Source: Microbacterium sp.
GTDB lineage: Bacteria; Actinomycetota; Actinomycetes; Actinomycetales; Microbacteriaceae
Direction of reading: 5' to 3'
Assembly: GCA_003248655.1 (NCBI GenBank)
Contig: QFPM01000029.1
Span: 1-37,022, forward strand
DNA length: 37,022 bases
The notes beneath the pieces were generated by a model. That model saw nothing but the letters and a program-made list of their open reading frames with translations. It had not been told where the DNA came from and did not search any database. Position numbers and translations under genes: made by a program. Below, in pieces: positions 22,227 through 33,461 of the stretch; the stretch's first letter is position 1, and each line of letters begins with the position of its first letter.

Positions 22227-24676
22227 GCACCGCAGCGGCCCGTTGGGCCCACCGCACCACCGACGTCACCCTGGACCGACTGGAGGAGGTGGATGCGTGG
22301 TGGCGGGCGGCGAACTACCTGAGCATCGGGCAGATCTACCTGCTCGACAACCCGCTGCTGCGCGACCCGCTCACCGCGGAGCACATCAAGCCGCGGCTGC
22401 TGGGGCACTGGGGCACCACCCCGGGCCTGAACTTCCTGTACGCCCACCTCAACCGGGCGATCACCGATCGGGACCTGAACACCCTGTACGTGACCGGGCC
22501 GGGGCACGGCGGGCCGGGCATGGTCGCCAACGCCTACCTGGACGGCACGTACACGGAGCTGTACCCGCGGATCGACCGCACCGAGGAGGGACTGCGGGCG
22601 CTGTTCCGGCAGTTCTCCTTTCCCGGCGGCATCCCCTCGCACGCGTCCCCGGACACGCCGGGGTCGATCAACGAGGGCGGCGAGCTCGGCTATTCCCTTG
22701 TCCACGCCTATGGCGCCGCGTTCGACAACCCGGATCTGCTGGTCGCCTGTGTGATCGGCGACGGGGAGGCGGAGACCGGGCCGTTGGCGACCGCGTGGCA
22801 CGGCAACAAGTTCCTCAACCCCGCCGCGGACGGGGTGGTGCTGCCGATCCTGCACCTGAACGGGTACAAGATCGCCAACCCGACGGTGCTGTCCCGCATC
22901 CCCGAGGACGAGCTGGTCGCGCTGCTGCGCGGCTACGGCCACGAGCCGTTCGTGGTCACCGTCGGCTTCGACGGCGAGGACCCGCGGGAGTCCCACGCCC
23001 GGTTCGCCGGCGTGCTGGACGAGGTGCTGGACCGGATCGCGGACATCAAGACCGCCGCGGCGGCCGGCACCCTGGAGGGCCGGCCTGCGTGGCCAGCGAT
23101 CGTGCTGCGCAGCCCGAAAGGCTGGACCTGCCCGCCGGTGATCGACGGGCTCCCCGTGGAGGGCACCTGGCGGTCCCACCAGGTGCCGCTCGCCGAGGTC
23201 CGCGACACCCCCGAGCACCTGCAGATCCTCCAGGACTGGCTGGCCTCCTACCGGCCCGACGAGCTCTTCGACGCCGACGGCGCCCCGTTCCCCGCCACGG
23301 TCGCGGTCGCCCCGGCGGGAGTGCGGCGGATGAGCGCGAGCCCGGTCGCGAACGGCGGGCAGCTGACCGTACCGCTGCGCCTGGGCGATTTCCGGGACCA
23401 CGCCCACCCGGTCGACCCCGAGGCGCGAGGCGCGGAAACCGGGGAGGCGACCCGGGTGCTCGGCGAATGGCTCGCCGACGTGATCCGGCACAACCCGGAC
23501 AACTTCCGCATCTTCGGCCCCGACGAGACCGCCTCCAACCGGCTCGCCCCGCCCGTGTTCGAGGCCACCGGCAAGCAGTGGAACGCGACCGTGCTGCCGG
23601 TGGACGAGCATCTGGCCCCGACCGGGCGGGTCATGGAAGTGCTCAGCGAGCACCAGTGCCAGGGGTGGCTGGAAGGGTACGTCCTGACCGGCCGGCACGG
23701 TCTGTTCAACTGCTACGAGGCGTTCACCCACATCGTCGACTCGATGTTCAACCAGCACGCCAAATGGCTCGAAGCGGCCCGCGAGGTGCCCTGGCGGGAA
23801 CCGGTGCCGAGCTTCAACTACCTGCTCTCCAGCCACGTCTGGCGGCAGGACCACAACGGGTTCAGCCACCAGGATCCCGGGTTCATCGACCTCGCTCTGA
23901 ACAAGAGCCCCGACGTCGTGCGGGTCTACCTCCCCTTCGACGCGAACACGCTCCTGTCCACGTACGATCACTGCCTGCGTTCCACCGGCTACATCAACGT
24001 CGTCGTCGCCGGAAAGCAGCCCGCCCCGCAGTGGCTCACCATGGACGAGGCGATCGAGCACTGCACCCGGGGCCTGGGCATCCTGCCCTGGGCCGGCACC
24101 GAGACCGAGGGCGCCGAGCCGGACGTGGTGCTCGCCGCCGCCGGCGACGTGCCCACCCTCGAGGTGCTCGCCGCGGCCGCGTTGCTGCGCGAGCACATCC
24201 CTGACCTGTCCGTGCGGGTCGTGAACGTGGTCGACCTGACCCGTCTGCAATCCGAGGACCAGCACCCGCACGGCCTGCCGGACCGGGAGTTCGACGCGAT
24301 CTTCACCCCCGACAAGCCGGTGATCTTCGCCTACCACGGCTACCCGTGGCTGATCCACCGTCTCACCTACAAGCGCGCCGGGCACCAGAACCTACACGTC
24401 CACGGCTTCGTGGAGAAGGGCACCACCACGACCCCGTTCGACATGGTCATGCTCAACGACCTCGACCGCTACCGGCTCGCGATCGACGTCCTCGACCACG
24501 TCCCGGGCCTTGCCGCGACCCACGCGCAGCTGCGGCAGGAACTCGTCGACGCCCGCCTGCGCGCCCGCGCCCACACCCGCGAGCACGGCACCGACATCCC
24601 CGCCGTCGCCGACTGGCGCTGGCCCCACCCCGACACCGACCCGAACCGCCCCTCCACCGCGAAGGAAATCCGATGA
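22223..24676 (+). CDS. xfp: Phosphoketolase (xylulose-5-P/fructose-6-P)
   Basis: A thiamine-diphosphate enzyme that splits xylulose-5-P or fructose-6-P with phosphate, giving acetyl phosphate plus GAP or erythrose-4-P. 817 residues, full length. Motifs: YLSIGQIYLLDNPLL, VTGPGHGGPGMVANAYL, SHASPDTPGSINEGGELGYS, the diphosphate/Mg site GDGEAETGPLATAWHGNKFL, and a transketolase-like centre (LEGYVLTGRHGLFNCYEAF). CGAGGAG precedes the ATG at 22223. It overlaps the next ATPase as ATGA. Acetyl phosphate would normally go to acetate kinase, whose gene in this window is split by IS21. Confidence 0.96.
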   Translation: MSTAAARWAHRTTDVTLDRLEEVDAWWRAANYLSIGQIYLLDNPLLRDPLTAEHIKPRLLGHWGTTPGLNFLYAHLNRAITDRDLNTLYVTGPGHGGPGMVANAYLDGTYTELYPRIDRTEEGLRALFRQFSFPGGIPSHASPDTPGSINEGGELGYSLVHAYGAAFDNPDLLVACVIGDGEAETGPLATAWHGNKFLNPAADGVVLPILHLNGYKIANPTVLSRIPEDELVALLRGYGHEPFVVTVGFDGEDPRESHARFAGVLDEVLDRIADIKTAAAAGTLEGRPAWPAIVLRSPKGWTCPPVIDGLPVEGTWRSHQVPLAEVRDTPEHLQILQDWLASYRPDELFDADGAPFPATVAVAPAGVRRMSASPVANGGQLTVPLRLGDFRDHAHPVDPEARGAETGEATRVLGEWLADVIRHNPDNFRIFGPDETASNRLAPPVFEATGKQWNATVLPVDEHLAPTGRVMEVLSEHQCQGWLEGYVLTGRHGLFNCYEAFTHIVDSMFNQHAKWLEAAREVPWREPVPSFNYLLSSHVWRQDHNGFSHQDPGFIDLALNKSPDVVRVYLPFDANTLLSTYDHCLRSTGYINVVVAGKQPAPQWLTMDEAIEHCTRGLGILPWAGTETEGAEPDVVLAAAGDVPTLEVLAAAALLREHIPDLSVRVVNVVDLTRLQSEDQHPHGLPDREFDAIFTPDKPVIFAYHGYPWLIHRLTYKRAGHQNLHVHGFVEKGTTTTPFDMVMLNDLDRYRLAIDVLDHVPGLAATHAQLRQELVDARLRARAHTREHGTDIPAVADWRWPHPDTDPNRPSTAKEIR

Positions 24677-27219
24677 CCGACACCAAGACCGTGACCCTGC
24701 AGGTCAGCGGCATGATCCGCGCGACCTCCAAGAACGTCACCGAAGCCCACCTCGCCCGCCAGCCGGGCGTCCTGTCCGTCGACGCGAACCCGGTCTCCCA
24801 GACCGCGACCGTCACCTACGACCCGCAGACCACCTCGGTCGCGCACCTGCAGCAGTGGGTGATCGAATGCGGCTACCACTGCGCCGGGCAGTCCGTCCCG
24901 GACCACATCTGCGACCCCGCCCACGAACCCCACGAGCACGCCGACCACCACGACCACGCCGAGCACGAGGGACGCGCGGTCTCCACCGGTCATGACACCC
25001 CGGCGGGGCACGAGCACCCGCACCCGCACCCGGCAGCGGACCACGCGGACCACTCCGCCATGGACGCCGGCGCGCATGCCGGTCACGCTCCGGCCACCGA
25101 GGGCGGACACGATCACGGGGCTCAGCCGGCCGGCCGCAGCGCGCAGGATGTGATGGGCCACGGCGGGCATCACGGCGGCATGTCGATGGACGCGATGATC
25201 CGGGACATGCGCAACCGGTTCCTGGTCGCGTTGATCCTGTCGATCCCGATCACCCTCTGGTCCCCGATCGGCCGGGAGGTGATCGGCTTCGAAGTGCCGG
25301 CCCCGTTCGGGCTGCGCGACGACGTGTTCATGCTGATCGTGTCGCTGCCGGTGATCTTCTACTCGGCCTGGATCTTCTTCGACGGCGCCTACCGAGCCCT
25401 GCGGGCCCGCACCCTCGACATGATGGTGCTGGTCGCGGTCGGCGTCGGCGCCGGCTGGATCTACAGCCTGATCATCACCCTCACCGGCGGCGGCGAGGTC
25501 TTCTACGAGGCGGCGACCGTGCTGGCCACCTTCGTGCTCCTCGGCCACTGGGTCGAGATGCGCGCCAGGGGCGGCGCGAACGACGCCATCCGACGGCTGC
25601 TGGAGCTCGCTCCCGCCCGCGCGGTCGTCCTCCGCGACGGCGAGGAGGTCGAAATCCCCACCTCCGAGGTCGTCCCCGGGGACCTCATGCTCATCCGCCC
25701 CGGCGCGAAGGTCCCCACCGACGGCGTCGTCGAGGACGGCGAGTCCGAGATCGACGAGTCGATGGTCACTGGCGAGTCCATGCCGGTCGAGAAGGCGCCC
25801 GGCTCGGAGGTGATCGGCGCGACCGTGAATACCGTCGGCACCCTCCGGGTGCGCGCCACGAAGGTTGGCGCCGACACGGCGCTGGCGCAGATCGTGAAGC
25901 TGGTGCAGGAGGCGCAGAACTCCAAGGCCCCTGGGCAGCGTCTCGCCGACCGGGCCGCGTTCTGGCTCGTCCTGCTCGCCCTCGTCGGAGGCACTCTAAC
26001 CTTCCTGGTGTGGTTCCTCGCCGGGGCGGATGTGCCGATGGCGATCCTGTTCGCGATCACCGTCGTCGTTATCACCTGCCCCGACGCCCTCGGGCTCGCC
26101 ACCCCGACCGCGATCATGGTCGGCACCGGCCTGGGCGCCAAGCGTGGTGTCCTGTTCAAGAACGCCACCGGCATCGAGACCGCCGCGCATATCGACACCG
26201 TCGTGCTGGACAAGACCGGCACTCTCACCAAGGGCGAGCCCGAGGTCACCGACTACATCCCCATCGGCATGGACGACCTGGAGCTGCTCGCCCTCGCCGC
26301 CGCGCTCGAGCGGGAGTCGGAGCACCCGCTTGCCAAGGCGATCGTCACCTACGCCGACAGCCGGAACATCCCGCGCCGCACCGCGTCCGCGTTCCGCAAC
26401 GTCACCGGGCAGGGCGCGATCGCCACCGTGGACGGGAAGCAGGTGGTGGTCGGCAACGCCCGGCTGATGGCCGCGCAGGGCATCGACACCGGCCCGGTCG
26501 TCTCGCAGCAGCAGGCCCTCGCGGACGGCGGCCGCACCGCGATCATGTTCGCCGTCGACGGGCAGATCGCCGGCGTGATCGCCCTCGCCGACGCCCCCCG
26601 CGACACCGCGAAAGCCGCGATCGACGCACTCCACGAGCAGGGCATCGAGGTGGCGATGCTCACGGGCGACAACAAGCCCACCGCCGAGCGCATCGCCTCG
26701 CTGCTGGGCATCGACACCGTGATCGCCGACGTGCTCCCCGAGGACAAGTCCGCCAAGATCGCCGAGCTCCAGGCATCCGGCAAGAAGGTCGCGATGGTCG
26801 GCGACGGCGTCAACGACGCCCCCGCCCTCGCCCAGGCGGACCTCGGCATCGCGATCGGCGCCGGCACCGACGTCGCCATCGAGACCGCCGATGTCGTCCT
26901 GATGCGCTCCGACCCGCTGGACGTGGCGATCGCGCTGAAGATCGGGAAGGGCACGCTGCGGAAGATGCGGCAGAACCTCGGCTGGGCCATCGGCTACAAC
27001 GCGATCGCGCTGCCGATCGCCGCCGGCGTGTTCTACCCCGCGTTCGGGATCATGCTCTCCCCGGAGATCGCCGCCATCAGCATGTCCGGCTCCAGCGTGA
27101 TCGTCGCCGTCAACGCGCTCCTGCTCAAGCGGCTCCGGCTGCCCGCCCAGCAGGCCCCCGCGGCCCCGGCAGAGGCGAGCAGCCTCGCCCCGGCGTCGAC
27201 GCCCGGCGGCGCCTCATGA
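24673..27219 (+). CDS. CopB-like P1B ATPase with CPD motif and His-rich N-terminus
   Basis: 848 residues. An N-terminal HMA-shaped domain (1-70) lacks the CxxC metal site: the position reads GMIRATSKN. A His/Asp-rich region follows (about 85-175, e.g. HEHADHHDHAEHE and HEHPHPHPAADH). The core is a complete heavy-metal ATPase: MVTGESMPVEKA, phosphorylated Asp513 in DKTGTLTKG, SEHPLAKAI, MLTGDNKPTAERIA and VGDGVNDAPALAQADLG. The transmembrane metal motif is Cys469-Pro-Asp471 (TCPDALGLATP), not CPC or CPH. Context suggests copper export, possibly Cu(II); specificity is inferred. Confidence 0.88.
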   Translation: MTDTKTVTLQVSGMIRATSKNVTEAHLARQPGVLSVDANPVSQTATVTYDPQTTSVAHLQQWVIECGYHCAGQSVPDHICDPAHEPHEHADHHDHAEHEGRAVSTGHDTPAGHEHPHPHPAADHADHSAMDAGAHAGHAPATEGGHDHGAQPAGRSAQDVMGHGGHHGGMSMDAMIRDMRNRFLVALILSIPITLWSPIGREVIGFEVPAPFGLRDDVFMLIVSLPVIFYSAWIFFDGAYRALRARTLDMMVLVAVGVGAGWIYSLIITLTGGGEVFYEAATVLATFVLLGHWVEMRARGGANDAIRRLLELAPARAVVLRDGEEVEIPTSEVVPGDLMLIRPGAKVPTDGVVEDGESEIDESMVTGESMPVEKAPGSEVIGATVNTVGTLRVRATKVGADTALAQIVKLVQEAQNSKAPGQRLADRAAFWLVLLALVGGTLTFLVWFLAGADVPMAILFAITVVVITCPDALGLATPTAIMVGTGLGAKRGVLFKNATGIETAAHIDTVVLDKTGTLTKGEPEVTDYIPIGMDDLELLALAAALERESEHPLAKAIVTYADSRNIPRRTASAFRNVTGQGAIATVDGKQVVVGNARLMAAQGIDTGPVVSQQQALADGGRTAIMFAVDGQIAGVIALADAPRDTAKAAIDALHEQGIEVAMLTGDNKPTAERIASLLGIDTVIADVLPEDKSAKIAELQASGKKVAMVGDGVNDAPALAQADLGIAIGAGTDVAIETADVVLMRSDPLDVAIALKIGKGTLRKMRQNLGWAIGYNAIALPIAAGVFYPAFGIMLSPEIAAISMSGSSVIVAVNALLLKRLRLPAQQAPAAPAEASSLAPASTPGGAS

Positions 27220-27238
27220 CCGGACGCGAGGCGCCGCG

Positions 27239-30200
27239 ATGACTCCGCGGTCGGCAGAGCGCGGGACTCACCACCTCGATGCCGTCTACGACGCGGTGCT
27301 GTTCGACATGGACGGCGTGGTCACGAACACCGCCGCGATCCATGCCGCCGCGTGGAAGCAGCTGTTCGACGAGGTGCTGCGAGACCCGCGTGTGCAGGTG
27401 GACGACCCCGAGACGACCTTCGACCCGGTCGCCGACTACCGCCGCTATGTGGATGGGCGAACCCGCGAGGACGGGGTATCGGCGTACCTGACGGCCCGTG
27501 GGATCGCCCTGGACGCCGGAGATCCCGACGACCCACCAACGGCGTGGACGATCGCGGGGCTCGCGGCGCGCAAGAACGAGCTGTTCCTGGCGGAGCTGGG
27601 CACCCGCGGGCTGCGCGTCTATCCGGGCACCGTGGCGCTGCTGCATCGCCTGCGGGGCGCGGCCGTTCCGGTCGGGCTGGTCACCGCGAGCCGGAACGCG
27701 CACCAGATGCTCGCCGCCGCAGGACTGGCCGGCTGCTTCGACACCGTGGTGGACGGCCGGATCGCGCTCTCGCATCACCTGAAAGGCAAGCCGGATCCCG
27801 CCATGTTCGTCGAGGCAGCCCGGCGACTGGGTGTCGCTGCGGCCCGCACCGCGGTCGTCGAGGACTCGGTCGCCGGCGTGGCGGCCGGGAGGCGCGGAGG
27901 CTTCGGCTTCGTCGTCGGCATCGACCGCGCCGGAGCGCGGGAGCAGCTCGAGGCCGCGGGCGGCGACCTCGTCCTGGCCGATGTCGCCGAGCTCGACCTG
28001 GGCGTCTCCACCTCGGATCCGTGGCAGCTGGTCTACGACGGCTTCGACCCCGCGCACGAAGGGCACCGGGAGGCGCTCACCGCGCTGGGCAACGGCTACC
28101 TGGCCACCCGGGGCGCCCGGCCCGAGCACCACGACGACGGCATCCACTATCCCGGCACCTACCTCGCCGGCGTGTACAACCGGCTGGCGAGCACCATCCA
28201 CGGGCGCGAGCTCGAGGAGGAGCATCTCGTCAACACTCCCAACTGGCTTCCGGTGGACCTCCGCCTCGGAGACGGGCCGTGGCTGTCCACCGGCCAGGTC
28301 GTGACGCACAGCGAACGACGCGAGCTCGACCTGCGCCGCGGCCTGGTCGTCCGCCGCGCGGTCCTCACCGCTCCGAACGGGGATCGACTCGACTTCGTGC
28401 AGACGACGTTCACCTCCCTGGACGAGCCTCACCTGGCCGTGCTGGAAACCACGCTCACCGCCCCCGACTGGAGCGGCACGGTCACCCTCCGCGCCGGGAT
28501 CGACGCCGGGGTGCGCAACAGCAACGTGGCCGCGTATCTCGGATCGGACGCCACCCACCTCACGCAGCCGACGTTCCGCCAGGTCGGCGACACCACCCTC
28601 TGCGAGGTGCGGACCCGGCAGAGCCGGGTCCACATCGCCACCGCCGTCCGCTCGACCCTCACCGGAACCGACAGCGCGACCGATCACCGCATCGACACGC
28701 CATCGCAGCACACCCGGGAGCTGCGCATCCCTCTGGAGCAGGGTCGACCGGTCACCCTCACAAGACGGCCGCGATCTACACCTCCCACGATCGGGCCATC
28801 AGCGAGCCGGGTGGTGCCGCCCTGACCCTGCTCACCGAACGCGGTGGCGACGTCGAGGCGCTGCGGGAACGCCACGCGGCGGCGTGGCGGCGACTCTGGG
28901 AACGCTTCGCGGTCACCCTGGACGCCGACACGCACAGCCGACTCATCCTGAACCTGCACGTCTTCCACCTGCTCCAGACCCTCTCGCCGCACACCGTCGA
29001 GCTCGACGCCGGGGTGCCCGCCCGCGGCCTGCACGGCGAGGGGTATCGGGGGCACGTCTTCTGGGACGAGGTGTTCGTCCTGCCCGTGATCGCTCTGCGC
29101 ACGCCCGAGATCAGCCGGGCGCTGATCGACTACCGCTGGCGGCGACTGGACGCCGCCCGCGCCGCGGCGACCGCCGCCGGACTCCGCGGAGCCCTCTTCC
29201 CCTGGCAGAGCGGCAGCGACGGTCGCGAGGAGACGCCCGAGGCGCTCTACAACCCGCGCTCCGGTCGGTGGATGCCGGACAACTCCCACCGTCAACGCCA
29301 CGTCGGCCTCGCCATCGCCTACAACGCCTGGCAGCACTACCAGGCCACCGGCGACCTCGAGTGGCTCGCCGAACGCGGCGGCGAGCTCATCATCGAGGTC
29401 GCCCGCCTGTTCGCCTCGCTCGCCGAGCACGACACTGCCACCGACCGCTTCCACATCGCCGGGGTGATGGGACCCGACGAGTTCCACGACGGCGCCCCGG
29501 ACGCTCCCGGCAGCGGCCTGCGCGACAACACGTACACCAACGTCCTCGCCTCGTGGGTCGCCACGCGAGCGGCCCGGACACTCGCCCTGCTCCACGGGCA
29601 CCGCGGCGAGGGCCTCCGCGACCGGCTCCGCGTCACCGACGAGGAGATCGCGGGATGGGCCCGGCTCAGCACACGACTGGCGGTGGGGTTCCACCGCGAC
29701 GGCATCCTCACCCAGTTCGACGGCTACGAGAGCCTGCAGGAGCTGGATTGGGACCACTACCGCGAGGAGTACGGGAACATCGGCCGGCTCGATCTCATCC
29801 TCGAGTCCGAGAACGACAGCACCAACCGGTACAAGCTCGCCAAGCAGCCCGACGTCGTCATGCTGGTCTACCTGCTCGGTCACGACGGGCTCCGGGCGCA
29901 ACTCGCCACGCTCGGCTACCCGTTCTCCGAGCAGGACCTGACTCGCACGGTCGATTACTACCTCGCCCGCACCGCCAACGGGTCGACGCTCAGCCGAGTC
30001 GTGAACGCCTCCGTCCTGGCCGGCATCGACCCGTCCCGCTCCTGGATCGCGTTCCGCGAGGCGCTGATCGCCGATCTCGACGACTCCCAGGGCGGCACCA
30101 CCCGCGAAGGGATCCACCTCGGCGCGATGGCCGGCACCATCGACCTACCCGTCCGCTCCTTCGCCGGCATGGCCCTCGGTGACGACGAGCTCGTCTTCGC

Positions 30201-30443
30201 CCCCCGACTGCCGCCGAACCTCACCCGGGTCGGGTTCCAGATCCGATACCGCGGCCACCTCGTCGACGTGATGCTCCGTGACCGCAGCCTGGAGCTTCGC
30301 GTGCACGCCGGCTCAGCACCCGCGATCCACGTGCGCGTCGGCGCGGTCGCCGTGCCGCTCTCGGCCGGACAGACCAAGACGTTCGCGATCGGCCCGGGCA
30401 CCTCGGCCCGCGACGCGACCAACCGCGAAGGAGGCCTCGACTG

Positions 30444-30444
<1 letters not shown>
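27239..30444 (+). pseudogene. Beta-phosphoglucomutase-GH65 phosphorylase fusion, one frameshift
   Basis: Residues 1-245 are a HAD phosphoglucomutase (LFDMDGVVTNTA with nucleophile Asp23; GLVTASRNA; KGKPDPAMFVEAARRLG; VVEDSVAGVAAGR). The remainder is a glycoside hydrolase family 65 phosphorylase, with the general-acid Glu in MGPDEFHDG and substrate motifs in HVFWDEVFVLPV. Such enzymes phosphorolyse trehalose, maltose or a similar disaccharide to beta-glucose-1-P; the mutase makes glucose-6-P. The frame breaks at 28759/28760, where GTCACCCTC-ACAAGACG lacks one base (expected CTCGACAAG), stopping at 28825; the second frame continues to 30444. It would be about 1068 residues if intact. The break could be real or a sequencing error. 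Confidence 0.88.
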
Positions 30445-32090
<1,646 letters not shown>

Positions 32091-32128
32091 CCGCCGCGGC
32101 TCCCATCCCTCATCAGAAAGGCACGCAC

Positions 32129-33187
32129 ATGAACACCATTCGAGTCGGCGTCAACGGCTACGGCGTCATCGGCAAGCGCGTCGCCGACGCGGTCCGGCTG
32201 CAGTCGGACATGGACCTGGTCGGCGTCGCGGACATCGCCACCGACTGGCGGATCAAGTCCGCAGCGAACCGCCTGCCCGTGTTCGCCTCCACCATCGAGG
32301 CGCAGCAGGCCATGCGGGGCGCCGACGTGCCCGCACAGGGAGTGCTCGACGACCTTCTCGCGCAGTGCGACGTCGTCGTCGACACCACCCCCAAGCATGT
32401 GGCAGCGGGAAACCTGGAGCGCTACCGCGCCCTCGGCGTCAAGGCAGTGTTCCAAGGCGGCGAGTCCCACTCCACCACCGGCCACTCCTTCGTCGCCCAA
32501 GCCAACTACGCCAGCGCCATCGGCAGGGACAGCACCCGGGTGGTCTCCTGCAACACCACCAGCATCGTGCGGATCCTCGGCGCGCTGGATGCGGCCGGAC
32601 TCCTGCTGCGCGCCCGTGGGGTGCTCATCCGCCGCGCCACCGACCCGTGGGAATCGCACCTCGGCGGGATCATGAACACGATGGTCCCAGAACCGACCAT
32701 CCCCTCTCATCAGGGCCCCGACGCACAGACCGTGCTCCCCGGACTCGATGTCGTCACCATCGCCGCCAAAGGCGCCCACACGCAGACCCACAGCCACTAC
32801 TGGACGCTACAACTGACCCGGGAGGCGACCCGCGACGAGGTGCTGGACGCCCTGCGCGCCGCGCCCCGCATCGCGTTCATCCGGATGTCCGATGGCCTGG
32901 TCGCCCTCAACTCCACCGTCGAGCTGATGCGCGATCTCGGCCGCCCCCGGGGAGACATGTGGGAGGTCGCCGTGTGGGAGGACCTGGTCACCGTGAACGG
33001 CAGCGAGGCCTACCTCGCCTACCAGGTCTACAACGAGGCCATCGTCGTGCCCGAGACGATCGACGCGATCCGCGCGCTGACGGGCACCGTCCCCGACGCC
33101 GCGACCTCGATCCGCCTCACCGACGAGAGCCTCGGCATGCGCCAGGACTTCCTCACACCGGCGGAGGAGCCCGACCATGACCGGTGA
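32129..33187 (+). CDS. Type II (archaeal-type) glyceraldehyde-3-phosphate dehydrogenase
   Basis: 352 residues. It opens with the Rossmann motif IRVGVNGYGVIGKRVADAV, has DTTPKHVAAGN, VFQGGESHSTTGHSFVAQAN, and the catalytic Cys141 in SCNTTSIVR, all as in archaeal type II GAPDH rather than the usual bacterial GapA. It oxidises or reduces GAP/1,3-bisphosphoglycerate with NAD(P). Phosphoketolase upstream releases GAP. AAAGG precedes the ATG at 32129; an in-frame ATG at 32087 overlaps the kinase stop (ATGA) and would add 14 residues. Confidence 0.88.
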   Translation: MNTIRVGVNGYGVIGKRVADAVRLQSDMDLVGVADIATDWRIKSAANRLPVFASTIEAQQAMRGADVPAQGVLDDLLAQCDVVVDTTPKHVAAGNLERYRALGVKAVFQGGESHSTTGHSFVAQANYASAIGRDSTRVVSCNTTSIVRILGALDAAGLLLRARGVLIRRATDPWESHLGGIMNTMVPEPTIPSHQGPDAQTVLPGLDVVTIAAKGAHTQTHSHYWTLQLTREATRDEVLDALRAAPRIAFIRMSDGLVALNSTVELMRDLGRPRGDMWEVAVWEDLVTVNGSEAYLAYQVYNEAIVVPETIDAIRALTGTVPDAATSIRLTDESLGMRQDFLTPAEEPDHDR

Positions 33188-33461
33188 CCACCAACCGCCC
33201 GCCGACCATCCCGGCGAAGGCGACCCGCGGCGACGGATGCCTGTGACGGCGTGGCTGATCATCGGGATCTCCGTGCTCGGGATCGCGATCTACCTGTTCA
33301 TCGACCACCTTCCCCACGTCGTCGCAGTGCTGCCCTACGTCGCGATCATCGGCATGGCCGCCATGCACCTGTTCGGCCACCGCCACCACACCGGCGCCCA
33401 CGACTCGAATCATCGACGCCACGGGGGCGACAGCGGGACCGACACGCGAGAGTCGTCGTGA
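33177..33461 (+). CDS. DUF2933-like small membrane protein
   Basis: 94 residues. A hydrophilic Pro/Asp N-terminus, two hydrophobic segments (AWLIIGISVLGIAIYLFI and VLPYVAIIGMAAMHLF) and a His-rich tail (GHRHHTGAHDSNHRRHGG). The LPYxxxxxMxxMHLFxH pattern fits DUF2933 proteins, small membrane proteins found near metal-resistance genes. It overlaps GAPDH by 11 bases and the permease by GTGA. The His/Met pattern suggests metal contact. Confidence 0.72.
   Translation: MTGDHQPPADHPGEGDPRRRMPVTAWLIIGISVLGIAIYLFIDHLPHVVAVLPYVAIIGMAAMHLFGHRHHTGAHDSNHRRHGGDSGTDTRESS

Noticed and set aside
22004..24385. 793-residue minus-strand frame opposite phosphoketolase
   Set aside because: It is antisense to a clearly conserved enzyme; the composition is that of a high-GC shadow frame.
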